Positions 54,026 through 64,000 of a stretch of 64,000 nucleotides of DNA are shown here, piece after piece (position 1 is the stretch's first letter; every line of letters begins with the position of its first letter). Source of the stretch: Stentor coeruleus (lineage: Eukaryota > Ciliophora > Heterotrichea > Heterotrichida > Stentoridae); contig MPUH01000226.1 in assembly GCA_001970955.1 (NCBI GenBank), forward strand, positions 1 to 64,000, in the 5' to 3' direction. The translations under genes and the position numbers were made by a program. The notes below the pieces were generated by a model that worked only from the letters and a program-made list of their open reading frames with translations, was not told the origin of the DNA and ran no database searches.

Positions 54026-57000
54026 ATGCAAGATATTTCGTCTAGCTTAATAGTAAAAACCATACAGGAAACTACTTCAACTGAAGAGTTAATTACACAT
54101 TTAAAACGACCAAGAAGTTTATCAGAAGAAATAATCACTTATAAAGCCCCCCAAGATTTAGTAGAGAAAAGAGATTTTTACTCAAGACAAGGTCCTGGTG
54201 TTGTAAAGACCATTTGGATAATCCGAGACATTGAAGAACTTATAAACTCTTCATCTTTTGAATCTCAAGTGAGGAAATAATCAGATTGAATCCGAATGGT
54301 TTGAAGCTGCAAATGGGAGTAAATGGCGCATAACTCTATGCCTTCAAAATGAAAAGAGCCACTTCTCCATATTTTTAGAAACTAATATTCAGACAAATAT
54401 TTTCCCACAAGATGCAACATATACAATTATTGCTCATATCCTTAAGCCGACAGGGAAAATTGAAAAAATCATGAATAAGACTTCTAAAGATACATTTACT
54501 GCTGAACATCCAATGATAGGTTATCCAAAATCTATACCTTGTTCAAAATTTACTTTGTATCCTGATAAATTTTTGTTTATAACATGTACTGTCAAAACTA
54601 CTGCTAATAGAGAAATATGTAAAAAAGTTACAGGATTTGTAGGACTTATTAATGAAGGGACTACTTGTTATATGAATTCTTTACTTCAAACTCTTTTTTT
54701 AATAACAAGTTTCCGTAAAGCTATTTATTCGATTCCAGTATCTGATTCTGAAGAATGTAAAATCCCAAAAGCTCTTGCCAAACTTTTTGCAGCTTTACAA
54801 CTGAGTGAAAAACCTTTATCAACCCAAGCACTTCTTAAAAGCTTTGGTTGGGCAAGAAGACAATGGCATGAACAACAAGATGTTCAAGAATTTAGTTATA
54901 AGTTTTCAGATACTTTAGAAAAAAGTATGAATGGAACTCCAGCTGCAGGTACATATGCCCAATTATTTAAAGGGCAGACAATTCAAAGTATTAAATGTAT
55001 AAATGTTGATCATATTTCAGAGAAATCTGAAGATTTTATTGACCTTCAACTTGATGTTAAAGGATGTGCTAATATATATTTAAGTTTAGAAAAATATATT
55101 GAACCTGTACCTTTGAAAGGAGAAATGCAATATGAAGCTGAAGGTCATGGTAAGCAAGATGCAATGAAATTAGTACGATTTAATAAACTCCCATCGGTTT
55201 TACAGATACAGTTAAAAAGGTTTGAATATAATCAAACTAGAGGAATGATGACAAAAGTTAATGAGAAATTCGAGTTTTACCCTGAAGTGGACTTGAATCC
55301 ATATGTTGTTAATCAAGGCGTACATAACAAATATCGACTTTTTTCTATTATGGTCCACTCTGGAACTTTGGCTAAAGGTCATTATTCTTCATATATTTCT
55401 CCAAGACTTGATAATGAATGGTATCAATTTAATGATGATACTGTTGATAAAGCTCTTCCAAAACAAGCTATTGAAGTTAACTGGGGAGGAGAAATTGAAG
55501 ATATTTGTCTGATTGATGGGGGAACTGTAGTCCAAGGTAAAAAAAAATGTGATACTAGCGCTTATATGTTGGTTTATATAAGAATACAAGAAAAAAGTAT
55601 GATTTTACCTGAAATAAGTGACTCGACCATACCTCCAAAGCTTATCCAACCAGAAAACACTAGTGAAATTAAACCTAGAGAAACTCGAAGGATTACTAGA
55701 ACTTCTTCATGCAATATAGCTTTTGCATCTAAAGAAACTATTTGTGGATGGGATGGTCCTGGTATAGCACATTATTCTAATAAAAAGTCTTTTTTTATCT
55801 ACCAAGCACGTAAACAATTTAAATTCCAAGATTTCATCGATACCAAACTTGCTTATCTAACTGATGCTAAACTATGGGTTTTCAATCCAAAACCTGTCTT
55901 ATGGACATTTCAAGAAATAAACACTTCAGAATTATTATCTTCATATTCCATAAACGATGATATAACAGTAAGTATTTTTATTGACACTAAACAAAAAATT
56001 TTTACTGGAGGTCCTGATAACTGGAGTTGGAATGAACAAGAATTTTCATCAATTAATGGTAAACAAGATACTGGGAAAATAATAGTGATAATAAAAAAAT
56101 ATGATCATAAAAAAATATCAGTTATAGGAACAGAGTGGATATACGACAATAATATTTTAGAACTTAGAAAAAAACTTTTTCAGAAATATTTTGAACGTGA
56201 TGATGAAGGGTGGATATGTTTAGAGAAATCTTCAAGTAAGGAAGTAAGAATAGAAGAACTTTATGCATTTTTACCTATGAATAAAAATGATAAACTCGAA
56301 ATGGTTGAAAATGGTGATGTTTTGATAATTGGTTATGAGTCAATTGATGTTGGGCAGATAATAAAAGAAAAATACAAAAATGTTACAGTAGAAGCTGTTT
56401 ATTATGATAGCCTAACTTTTTTTGAGTTTAAATCATATTCGAAAAGTCTTTATGAAAAAAATCAGTTTCCGACAAATTTTCAAATCAACATAAGTTTGTC
56501 TTGTACACTGACTGATTTGATAAATGCTATTGTCAAAGCTCTGAATTTCCCTGAGATTGATAAAAAGTCTATACAAATATTATCTCAAACATATAGACCA
56601 GTTACAGATAAAGATTTTTTTCTTTCTAATATCCTTAATCACAACAAATTCTATTTTGATATTCTCAAACATGAAAGGTTAGATTCTCTCAAATATGTTC
56701 CTGTTATTGCATTTCTTCATGATTTCACTCCATGTCGAAGTTTTTTTATTGAAACCAACCATGAAAACACAATTGAGGATTTACTTAAGAAACTTGGTGA
56801 AAATAATGAGATTTTTCTATTCAAATACCAACAAAGAGCAATCTTACGTTTTTTATACCCTGAAGAAAGTCTTAATGAATTGAATCCTGGGGTGATTTAT
56901 GGGATTCGTGAAGGAAAAGACTCAATAGGCAAAAAAGAAAAAGTAAAATTTATATAGAAAATTTTAGGCTTTCATGCTTTTTGTATTGAACAAGGTAAAG

Positions 57001-57257
57001 ACAAGCCATTTTCAATAATTGTTGAAGTAAGTTCCAGATAGAGATCAGAATCATGTGCAGATGTTAAAAGAAAAATTGTTGATAAATTTAATTGTTCAGC
57101 AGATGCTATCAAAGTTGTGAAGTTAGACAATGAAACAAATCCAAGTTGCTTTAAGTTGTTTTTAGATTTAGAAGAGTCAACTGAGCAATTTTGGTCGAAG
57201 TATAAAAATTGTAGTTTGATGGTAGAACATAAATATCAAGGCATGAGATTTAATTAA
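54026..57257 (+). CDS. USP7: USP7-like deubiquitinase with MATH domain
   Basis: Four exons joined by introns at 54269-54284 (16 nt), 56943-56957 (15 nt) and 57027-57041 (15 nt) give 1061 residues, close to human USP7 (1102). MATH/TRAF-like domain about 60-175 ('SEWFEAANGSKWRITLCLQNE', read from two exons). USP domain from about 198: Cys box GLINEGTTCYMNS (Cys near 208), His box 'HSGTLAKGHYSSYISP' (His near 445), then 'WYQFNDDTV'. The C-terminal half fits the USP7 ubiquitin-like repeats. The architecture is that of nuclear USP7/HAUSP and plant UBP12/13. An upstream ATG at 53990 overlaps the MORN gene and is less likely. Confidence 0.92.
54269..54284 (+). other. 16-nt intron 1 of USP7-like gene
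   Basis: It reads GTGAGGAAATAATCAG and links codon 81 to the MATH domain in frame. Confidence 0.9.
56943..56957 (+). other. 15-nt intron 2 of USP7-like gene
   Basis: It reads GTAAAATTTATATAG. Without splicing the protein would stop here, though coding sequence continues for about 95 codons. Confidence 0.88.
57027..57041 (+). other. 15-nt intron 3 of USP7-like gene
   Basis: It reads GTAAGTTCCAGATAG, with an in-frame TAG. Removal keeps the last 71 codons in frame. Confidence 0.88.
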
Positions 57258-57270
57258 TAATTATTTTATT

Positions 57271-60257
57271 CTATTGACTGCTGGTAAGTGAAATGTTTAA
57301 AGGTTCTGCGTTTTCAGAGTTATCAGAAGATTGGTCTACTGATGGGCTTTCAGGGATTTTTAATCTAGAAACAAGTTCATATGGGTTTAAAATAGGTATT
57401 TTCACAGGAGAGATTATGCTTTTTCTTATTTCAATAGGTTCAGCATAATTTTTCTTAATCTCATCAGTNTCAATAGGTTCAGCATAATTTTTCTTAATCT
57501 CATCAGTAGAGCTTTTTGTCACAATTATACAGACACCTGAGCTCCCATTAGGCGAATCATTTGAATAATCATAATCTTTAACTTCTTCATTGTCTTTATC
57601 ATAATTATCATATTTAAATTCAGGAAGTACTTCTCTACCAATCATAGGAGTTGTAGTTGGGTTAGTATGCTTAGATGCNTAGAGCTTTTTGTCACAATTA
57701 TACAGACACCTGAGCTCCCATTAGGCGAATCATTTGAATAATCGTAATCTTTAACTTCTTCATTATCTTTATCATAATTATCATATTTAAATTCAGGAAG
57801 TACTTCTCTACCAATCATAGGAGTTGTAGTTGGGTTAGTATGCTTAGATGTTGGAGATTCACATGTTGGTAATACTAAAGAATTTGATTTAAAAGTTGAC
57901 ATGGTTTTTTTCTCACGCACACGCTTAGCTGAAGAGTTTAAAGCAATGATAAGTTTTGAATATTTTGGGTTTTCCATTATATCGTATGAGCAAATTATGC
58001 ATTCATTCTGGAAAATTTTTTTGTAGTCTTCAAATTTGAATTCGCTATCAGGATCTCCAGCAAGGACTTTATTAATTTTAATTGATTGGAAATCTCTTGG
58101 AGTTATGATGATTATAATAAAAATAATAAAAGCAATGATCATTAGTAAAATATTAGCAATTCCAACTCCAGTATTTATTCTCTGCCCAAGATTTCTATTT
58201 TGATGAACGACATAACCTGTATTTTGGTCAATATGAAAATCTTTAGGAAAAATATCAGGGTTTGTAAAAGCATAAAAGCTGATAATACTATGAAAAACAA
58301 CAGCTAAAGGTAGAAATTTTATAGCCCGTTCATTAATATCAGCATCATAACAAGGAGGTCTTCGGTAATATCTAAATAAAAGAACTTTATTAGTCCAATA
58401 AGTTACAATCATTGCAAAAAAACACACAATATTCAATAAAGGTATTGGTCCTGAGTACATAAAACACGTAATAACTACTGTTAAAATTTGTGAAAGTGAA
58501 TCTGATATATCGAAATGCATACCTCTAAAGTATTTATTAAGTTCATATTGACTATTAAATCTTTTTATTCGACATATGCGTTTTATTCGATTATAAGGAA
58601 AAACTATAAATAAATACCAACAATGTGGGGCAAATATACTTATAAGCATTGTCATAGTAATTGTCCCACCAATATCACTATACCATTCACGATTAAGATC
58701 ATCATATTTTCCTTTTGTTATCCCTAAATCTTTTCCATAAATCCGTGCATTTGCCATTAAAGTTGTAAGTGCAGTATTGAAAAAAAGCATTATGAAAATC
58801 TGTGTGAGTATATGCAAACGTTTTTTTGTTAAATGGGAAAATTTTTCATATTTGCTGATTTGGTTGATGAAGAATTTTAATAAAGAGTTAATCAAAACTA
58901 TGCATAAACCTGATGATAGCTTGATTAACATATTTTCTGTTAAATGTTGAACATATTTTTTACAAAATTTTGAGTATTGGGAATCATGTAATAAATCATC
59001 TAAACTTTGTCTCATACAGAAACAATCGATGTCTTGTTGTTTTGTTAAAGTTGCTTCAGCTTCATCGATAGTCATACTATTTTCAATTTTCTTGTATTTA
59101 CAATCAGAATCAGAAGGAAAAGACCCAAAATAAGCTTTTATGCCAAAAATTACCCCAAAAGATAAGATTATAAACATTGATGTTAGAATAAATGCTAAAA
59201 ATCTTACTTTGAGCTTGTCAAATGCATTGTATTCCAAATTTTCCCATAGTATATCCCCAGGATTTGAAGCTGGTTTCACTTTAAGATCGATATTTAGCAT
59301 TGAATACTTTCTCCTTCCTATAACATTTTTCCCCCAGCATTTTTTCTTTTGTTTTATAACATCTTTAAGGCATTTTCTTTTAGCTTCAATTGTATTGAAG
59401 ATTACAAAAGCTTTATCAACAGGTAATTCGTCGTGTCTTTTTTCAAGTGCGAATTTATAATCGAATTTATCAATTGCGTTTGTGAGCATGTTTACCGTTC
59501 GGCGTTTTTTATTCTGAGAATCCCTTTCACGAATTCCAATTTTATCGCACATTTCATAGATTTCTTTATACTTCAAGAGCTTTCCTTCATATTTTCTAGA
59601 AAGATAGACTTGGCAGATTTCCCCATATCTAGAAAAATAATCGAATACTAGGTTTTCAGTAATCATTTCTGGATATCCTTCAACACAAATTGCGAAATCT
59701 TCAACTGTAAGACCATCATTTATACTTTTCAGAACTAGTCTTTTAGATTTGATAAGATAATAAACAATAAAAGAAAGGAAAAGTATATTTGTTATGTAAT
59801 CAACTATCCATAGTTTTTTCAAATTTTCTTGTATATCTGGCAATTTACTTTTAGCTACATCTAAATTTTTTTCAAAAGCATTTGGACCATTTTGATTAGC
59901 GACAGTCAAATAAACATAGGTTTGATATTGAAGGTTTATAGGAAAACCACCTCCACTTGAATTGCTTACAATTGGATAAATAGAAAGTATTGATAAAATC
60001 AAAAAAAGATAACTTAATTGCTTGATAAACTCAAAATAAAGGCAAAGACCTACACCATGCTTTGCAAGTGTTTCGGGAGATGTTTTGCAAATACTGTAAT
60101 TTTTGAATTCTAGAGATTTTCCAATATATCCTAAGGTGTCTACTCGAGATTGACGAGTTGCTTCAGCTACAGATCCTACTTTAGAGCTTCTACAGAAAGT
60201 CTGGAACCTAGCAAATGGTGATTCTTCAACAAGTTCACTCGGCTGAATACTATTCAT
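57271..60257 (-). CDS. OSCA/TMEM63-like (or anoctamin-related) multi-pass channel
   Basis: A large membrane protein. One or two N-terminal helices (about 65-95 and 155-178) are followed by a cytosolic RRM-like domain (about 190-325, 'FAICVEGYPEMITENLVFDYF'). The linker 'NPGDILWENL' is the hallmark of OSCA/TMEM63 proteins, and at least eight more helices lie to about 740. The tail is acidic and Ser-rich. OSCA/TMEM63 are mechanosensitive or osmosensitive cation channels; the fold is shared with anoctamins. Met at 60257 is chosen; one at 60290 would add 11 hydrophobic residues. Two N-flanked duplications (57431-57507, 57507-57850) break the reading frame near the C-terminus and are probably assembly overlaps, so the exact tail is uncertain. 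Confidence 0.72.
57431..57850. repeat. Two N-flanked duplications in the OSCA-like C-terminal region
   Basis: About 37 bp repeats around the N at 57469 (period 39) and about 171 bp repeats around the N at 57679 (period 173, at least two base differences). The differences look like allelic variants at contig ends joined without merging. Confidence 0.85.
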
Positions 60258-60835
60258 GCTTTTATCAATTATAATGATGAGTAAATACAAATAAATCGGC
60301 TTAAAAAAGTTTTTTTAAGAAAATCCTTTCTCATTCATTTGATTTTAGAGTAAAGCATATGATCTTTATTTATAATCAACGAATAACTATATTCTATTTT
60401 CAATCTAGAAGCCTCAATTTTGTAAACTTCCATACTTTATAAGATTATTTATCTAAATATATTTAATTATTAATTTCTATTTTTGATTCATTGTGAGTAT
60501 TTAATTCCTCAACTACCACTTTATTTTTGTTATCAATTTTATCATCCTCTAAATAATTCTCAAATTTGCCTCAATAAAGTTCAGCCTTTATCCTTACATT
60601 ATTTTCATCATAAATCTACCAAATTTTCTATCAATTCCAACAGACTCTATATTTTTCTCTATCTGATTATAAAATCCTCATAAACCAATATCTACAACTA
60701 TCATCATTAAACAATAAAACTTTCTATAATAATTTAATACAAACATCATCTCCTTATAAAAATAATCTCTTTCCCTTATATACAAAATCCATCAGACTAA
60801 TTAAAAAAATTAACCCTAAATAATTAGTTAGAAAC
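60258..60835. other. Intergenic between two minus-strand genes
   Basis: T-rich with no coding frame worth accepting. The right half is A/C-rich on plus, the 3' flank of the papain-like gene. Confidence 0.6.
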
Positions 60836-61912
60836 CTAAATAGCTTTTGCCGCAGTAGCATAATAGTCTTGAATGGCAATTCCACAAATTCCATTTCCTT
60901 GACCTCCTGTTGAAATTCTCACATAACCACTTTCACCCCAGTCTCCACCCCAAGAATTTTTGCAAGTATAATAAGGGGAGTTAGTTAGTGAAGGATCAAT
61001 ATTATATCCAACAATAAGAACATAATGATTAATATTGATACCACAATATTCAGTAATAACACCTGAATAATAGAATTGCCATACAAATTGATCTGATTCA
61101 ACAGCTGCAGCAACAGGTTGACCAGAAATTGCTATTGTAAGTGCTTGAGGATTTCTTGTTGGTACTTGAGTAACATTAGTAAATGAGGCAGCATATTGTT
61201 TAACTGCATTAGTATTGCAAGTCATATTAGTACCATAATATGGGTATATCAAATCTGTAGTCAAATTATTAGCCAAAGCATAATTCATTGCAGCTGAAGC
61301 AGTTGAACCTTGACAACCTGTTTGGGAAATGCAATCAATAACTTGTTGTACAGACAAGTCTTCTAAATCATTACCAGCAATATTCCAAGCACTTTCCATA
61401 GCTCCAACACCAGAAAAAGCCCAACTAGCTTTACAGTTAATTCCTTGGTTTTGTACATCAGTTACAGCACCTTTATCACGCCAGTCAATACTTAGAGGTG
61501 GGGAGGCGTTTAGATCTTGATAAGTACTTTGTGATGATTCTAAATTATGTGGGATTTCTGATGTATATAATGCTTTGAATTCTTCATTGGTGAGATCTGC
61601 GAATTTGTTTGCTTTAAGAACTAAATGCTCGTCTATTGAGTTATGCATTCTTATTAAAGATAAGTTGTCTTGATATACTTTTAATCTGTAGTCAAATTCA
61701 GCTTGAGACTTGTAGATTTTCCCATGAGCTCTGATGAATTGGTCAAACTCTTGGAGTTCAAGGAAGTTTGAAGAGTAGACTAGTGATGGCTTTGAAGTCA
61801 TAGAAGCAACTCCACATATCAAACCTACTAAGGCTAACCCTCCGACAATATATGCTATGGTTGTCTTGCGACTTCTTATTTTCGCCACAGGCTCGAACAA
61901 AAGTCCTTCCAT
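60836..61912 (-). CDS. Papain-family (cathepsin L-like) protein with Ser at the catalytic Cys position
   Basis: 358 residues. Residues 18-38 form a membrane anchor or signal (TTIAYIVGGLALVGLICGVAS). An I29 inhibitor propeptide lies at about 52-115 ('FDQFIRAHGKIYKSQAEFDYR', read to 75; 'NKFADLTNEEF'). The mature domain starts near 140 (SIDWRDKGAVTDVQNQG). The catalytic Cys of the usual CGSCWAFS is Ser163 here (CKASWAFS), while the oxyanion Gln (155-156 region), the His of INHYVLIVGYN and the Asn of KNSWGGDWG are kept. It is therefore either a pseudo-protease or a Ser-type variant like silicatein and some SERA proteins. Single exon, TAG stop. Confidence 0.9.
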   Translation of the reverse strand: MEGLLFEPVAKIRSRKTTIAYIVGGLALVGLICGVASMTSKPSLVYSSNFLELQEFDQFIRAHGKIYKSQAEFDYRLKVYQDNLSLIRMHNSIDEHLVLKANKFADLTNEEFKALYTSEIPHNLESSQSTYQDLNASPPLSIDWRDKGAVTDVQNQGINCKASWAFSGVGAMESAWNIAGNDLEDLSVQQVIDCISQTGCQGSTASAAMNYALANNLTTDLIYPYYGTNMTCNTNAVKQYAASFTNVTQVPTRNPQALTIAISGQPVAAAVESDQFVWQFYYSGVITEYCGININHYVLIVGYNIDPSLTNSPYYTCKNSWGGDWGESGYVRISTGGQGNGICGIAIQDYYATAAKAI

Positions 61913-62390
61913 TTATTTTTTCAACATATTTGAGGTAAAGGATAATCAAAACTTATTGATTTGAATAGGATGAGATTAGACTATAATGAACTTTTTTAGG
62001 CAACTGATTTTAGATTTATCGGTTTATTTTTACTTTGAAATAAAAATTGTTGTGAAGTTTGTGTGGATTTTTTTATTGTATTAGATTCAGAAGCGCATAT
62101 ATTTATAATACCCCAAAAATATACAAAATATCCACATCACATTCTATTTTTAATTACTCTTGGATAAACAAAACACTCTAAAATACAATCTTAAATTTCC
62201 CTAAACAATCACTGAATTCCTATCCCACCATAAAATTTTTTTCCCATATTCTCACATATTTAATCTATCATAACATCCATAATACTATTCTTATCTCCCA
62301 TCTTCCCTAACACCCTAACCTAATATTTCCTATCACATTATCCTCAACATCCACAAAGTTAATTTTGTAAAATATTCATATTTTAAATAA
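61913..62390. other. Intergenic between divergent genes, with a telomere-like 16-mer
   Basis: T/G-rich then, from about 62100, A/C-rich. It contains CCCTAACACCCTAACC at 62305-62320. No gene seen. Confidence 0.6.
62305..62320 (+). repeat. Two telomere-like octamers, internal
   Basis: CCCTAACA followed by CCCTAACC. The octamer CCCTAACA is, to my knowledge, the telomere repeat reported for Stentor and relatives. Flanks are ordinary A/C-rich 5' flank sequence, so a chance match is possible. Confidence 0.45.
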
Positions 62391-63279
62391 ATGCACTCAA
62401 ATAGACTACGTAAGCGCAAAGTAAAAGAAGAAGAAGAAGAAGATTATTATTCTGACGATGATGATGACTGTGAAGACTTTGAAACCCCATCATCCGGTAA
62501 GAGAAAAAGTAAGGTCAACATAGGTCGCAATGGTTCTTCAAAAAAAACAGAGTTAAATCACTCAGGAAGAATGGACAACTCTCTTGGAGTTCTGACAAAG
62601 AAATTCGTCGCTTTAATACAAAGCTCAGAGAATAAGTGCATTGACCTTAACGAAGCTGTTGAAGTAATTTTAACATTAGAAACTTCAAGTACAGAAAAGA
62701 CGAATTTACGATATAACAAACGTTCTTGAAGGGATTGGACTGATTCAAAAAAAGTATAAAAATAAAATTCAATGGATTGGCTCATCTAATGATACTGATG
62801 AGCCTTATTTATGTGAAAGTACATCACTTTCTAAAGAATTAGATGCATTGAATAAAGAAGAAGAAAAACTTGACTATTGGACCAATCAAATACAAGAATC
62901 CCTTAACCAGCTTACAAAAGATCCTAGTTATACTGAATATGCTTATGTTACTTATGATGATATTAGAAACTTACCAAATTTGACTGAATATCAAAATGAA
63001 ACTTTGTTGGCCATTCGTGCTCCACCAGGAACTAATTTGGAAGTACCTAACCCAGACTCTTTTCCATCAGATGAAAAAGAAAGATATCAGATACTTTTAC
63101 ATTCGAACTCTGGGGAAATATTAGTTTATGTGATTTCTAGTGATAAAGGCTCAGGGGGAAATGTTTTGAGTACAAACACTTCGAAATTGTCACCGAATTT
63201 TGCTGATCAGTTTAAGAATAATAGACTTAGTGAAACCGCTATAAAGAAAGAAGGACTTGGGGACTTGTTTTCGCAGTAG
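62391..63279 (+). CDS. E2F: E2F-family transcription factor
   Basis: A 16-nt intron (62664-62679) gives 290 residues. The acidic, low-complexity N-terminus (poly-Glu/Asp, 10-30) is followed by the E2F winged-helix DNA-binding domain at about 60-126: 'DNSLGVLTKKFVALIQ', 'VQKRRIYDITNVLEGIGLI' and 'YKNKIQWIGSS'. The RRIYDI recognition motif is intact. A short coiled coil (about 140-165) and a marked-box-like region ('LLAIRAPPGTNLEVPNPD') follow, as expected for a DP-dimerising E2F. No obvious Rb-binding tail. It controls S-phase genes by family. Confidence 0.94.
62664..62679 (+). other. 16-nt intron of E2F
   Basis: It reads GTAATTTTAACATTAG. Splicing yields EKLQVQKRRIYDI across the junction, an exact fit to the E2F DNA-binding domain. 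Confidence 0.95.
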
Positions 63280-63577
63280 AATAAGTTATTTATTAGTGTT
63301 TTAAATAAGTATTAATTTCTAAAGATTAGTGAAGGTAATACAAATAGTGAATAAAAGTATATAAAGAATTAAGATTATTAAATATATTCATTTTGTTTTT
63401 AAACTGATAAACTAAAAGTGCCGGTTTGTTTTCTTATATCAAGACATGAAAATTTTCTATAAAAAAGTTTAGGTTTAATTAGTTAATAAAATATTTTTGG
63501 CTTATAAGATTTTGTATTGAAGTCAAAGAGAAACTGAGATTTTATATAAAGTAATATAGTATTGGAAAATAAAATAC
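63280..63577. other. Intergenic between E2F and tRNA-Leu
   Basis: A/T-rich. No further gene seen. Confidence 0.6.
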
Positions 63578-63583
63578 AAAAAA
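63578..63583 (-). terminator. RNA polymerase III terminator of tRNA-Leu
   Basis: TTTTTT on the tRNA strand directly after the discriminator base. Confidence 0.85.
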
Positions 63584-63588
63584 TGGCT

Positions 63589-63619
<31 letters not shown>

Positions 63620-63663
63620 ATAGCGCCTAAAGCTACCGCCTTAGACCACTCGGCCAAACAACC
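63584..63663 (-). tRNA. tRNA-Leu (anticodon UAG)
   Basis: 80 nt. The acceptor stem GGTTGTT pairs with AGCAGCC. D-stem GCC/GGC, anticodon stem GTAGC/GCTAT with loop TTTAGGC (anticodon TAG, reads CUA), a class II variable arm TCCGAAAGGGC and T-stem GTGGG/CCCAC with loop TTCAAAT. Internal pol III promoter boxes A (TGGCCGAGTGG) and B (GGTTCAAATCC) fit. No encoded CCA, no intron. A run of six T on the coding strand follows the discriminator A immediately. Confidence 0.97.
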
Positions 63664-63703
63664 ATATATATTTTATCTTAATAAATTTTACATTTAAACT
63701 AGC

Positions 63704-64000
63704 TTAACAATTATTTTTATTAGCGATTTCTGTATTTGAGTTACTTTGTGAGATATCATAATAATATCCACTAAACATTTCCTGTGTTGCAGCATTTTGA
63801 AGCAATAACGTACTTTCTTTCAAAGCATCACTATCAGCATCTTTCCATGGATCATTATCTATATTAAGTCTTTCATCAAAATTGTCTTCTTCATGATTTG
63901 GCACATAACTCGGCTGAAAGCTTTTATTTTTAATTTTCTTCCAATCAAAATCACTAATCCAAGGATGATTTTTAACTTCTTCCGGCCCATTAAGTCCGAG
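63704..64000 (-). CDS. AGC-family protein kinase, C-terminal part (gene continues beyond the window)
   Basis: The frame is open to the window edge, so only the last 98 codons are seen. It starts with 'LGLNGPEEVKNHPWISDFDW', the end of a kinase domain typical of AGC kinases (G..eEIK.HPWF..idW). The AGC tail follows: 'SYVPNHEEDNFDERL' (P-x-x-P-like to NFD) and, near the end, MFSGYYY in the position of the hydrophobic motif F-x-x-F/Y. The subfamily (PKA/PKG/S6K-like) cannot be decided. TAA stop, 40 bp from the tRNA. Confidence 0.8.
   Translation of the reverse strand, partial: LGLNGPEEVKNHPWISDFDWKKIKNKSFQPSYVPNHEEDNFDERLNIDNDPWKDADSDALKESTLLLQNAATQEMFSGYYYDISQSNSNTEIANKNNC

Noticed and set aside
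60483-60683. 66-residue plus-strand frame
   Set aside because: Composition-driven frame in the gap between two minus-strand genes.
1-64000. Transposons, retroelements or other virus-like elements
   Set aside because: No reverse transcriptase, integrase, transposase or capsid-like frame and no terminal repeats were found.

Overview
The window is nuclear DNA from a ciliate, most likely a heterotrich close to Stentor coeruleus. Four things point there. The DNA is very AT-rich and gene-dense, with short intergenic gaps. Ten spliceosomal introns can be placed with confidence, all only 15 or 16 nt long. The standard genetic code is in use: TAA and TAG end most genes, TGA ends at least two (the Rab at 45981 and the PWWP/TFIIS protein at 36830), and a 3002-residue VPS13 reads through with no reassigned stop. 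Ciliate-typical families are present, including a multi-pass PAS protein, MORN repeats, a Sfi1-like tryptophan-repeat protein and several large coiled-coil proteins. That Stentor combines tiny introns with the standard code is prior knowledge; the species name is an inference.

Layout. 0-9 kb: a PAS membrane protein, coiled-coil genes and an unknown single-pass protein. 9-14 kb: a GST/mPGES2-like protein, two unknown disordered proteins and a LITAF-domain protein. 14-20 kb: APC4, then PEX11 directly abutting a p62/NBR1-like autophagy receptor, then a RING-H2 E3 ligase. 20-32 kb: a coiled-coil protein and VPS13. 32-40 kb: a Sfi1-like protein, a small convergent gene, a second LITAF protein, a tandem 76-bp non-coding repeat and a PWWP-TFIIS protein. 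40-45 kb: a Tctex1 dynein light chain, a collapsed Na+/H+ exchanger relic, an unknown gene and a U14-like box C/D snoRNA. 45-57 kb: a Rab2-like GTPase, a tight PPAN / Pex14N-LRR / USP25-28-like cluster, UBE2V, and a MORN protein divergent from a USP7-like gene. 57-64 kb: an OSCA/TMEM63-like channel, a papain-family protein with Ser at the catalytic Cys position, E2F, tRNA-Leu(UAG) and the end of an AGC kinase.

Functionally, two themes recur, probably by chance: ubiquitin signalling (APC4, RING E3, UBE2V, two USPs, p62-like receptor) and peroxisomes or organelle contact and autophagy (PEX11, Pex14N-LRR, p62/NBR1-like, VPS13). Intergenic DNA has a clear strand signature. On the coding strand, sequence 5' of genes is A/C-rich and sequence 3' of genes is G/T-rich, which helps assign orientation.

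Six single N characters occur. Five sit between near-identical direct copies of 37-171 bp. These look like unmerged contig ends and artificially lengthen APC4 and the OSCA-like protein. The items most worth a second look are the zero-gap, same-frame PEX11/p62 junction, the Pex14N-LRR fusion, the snoRNA with two antisense elements to neighbouring 18S rRNA segments, and the Ser-for-Cys papain-like protein.
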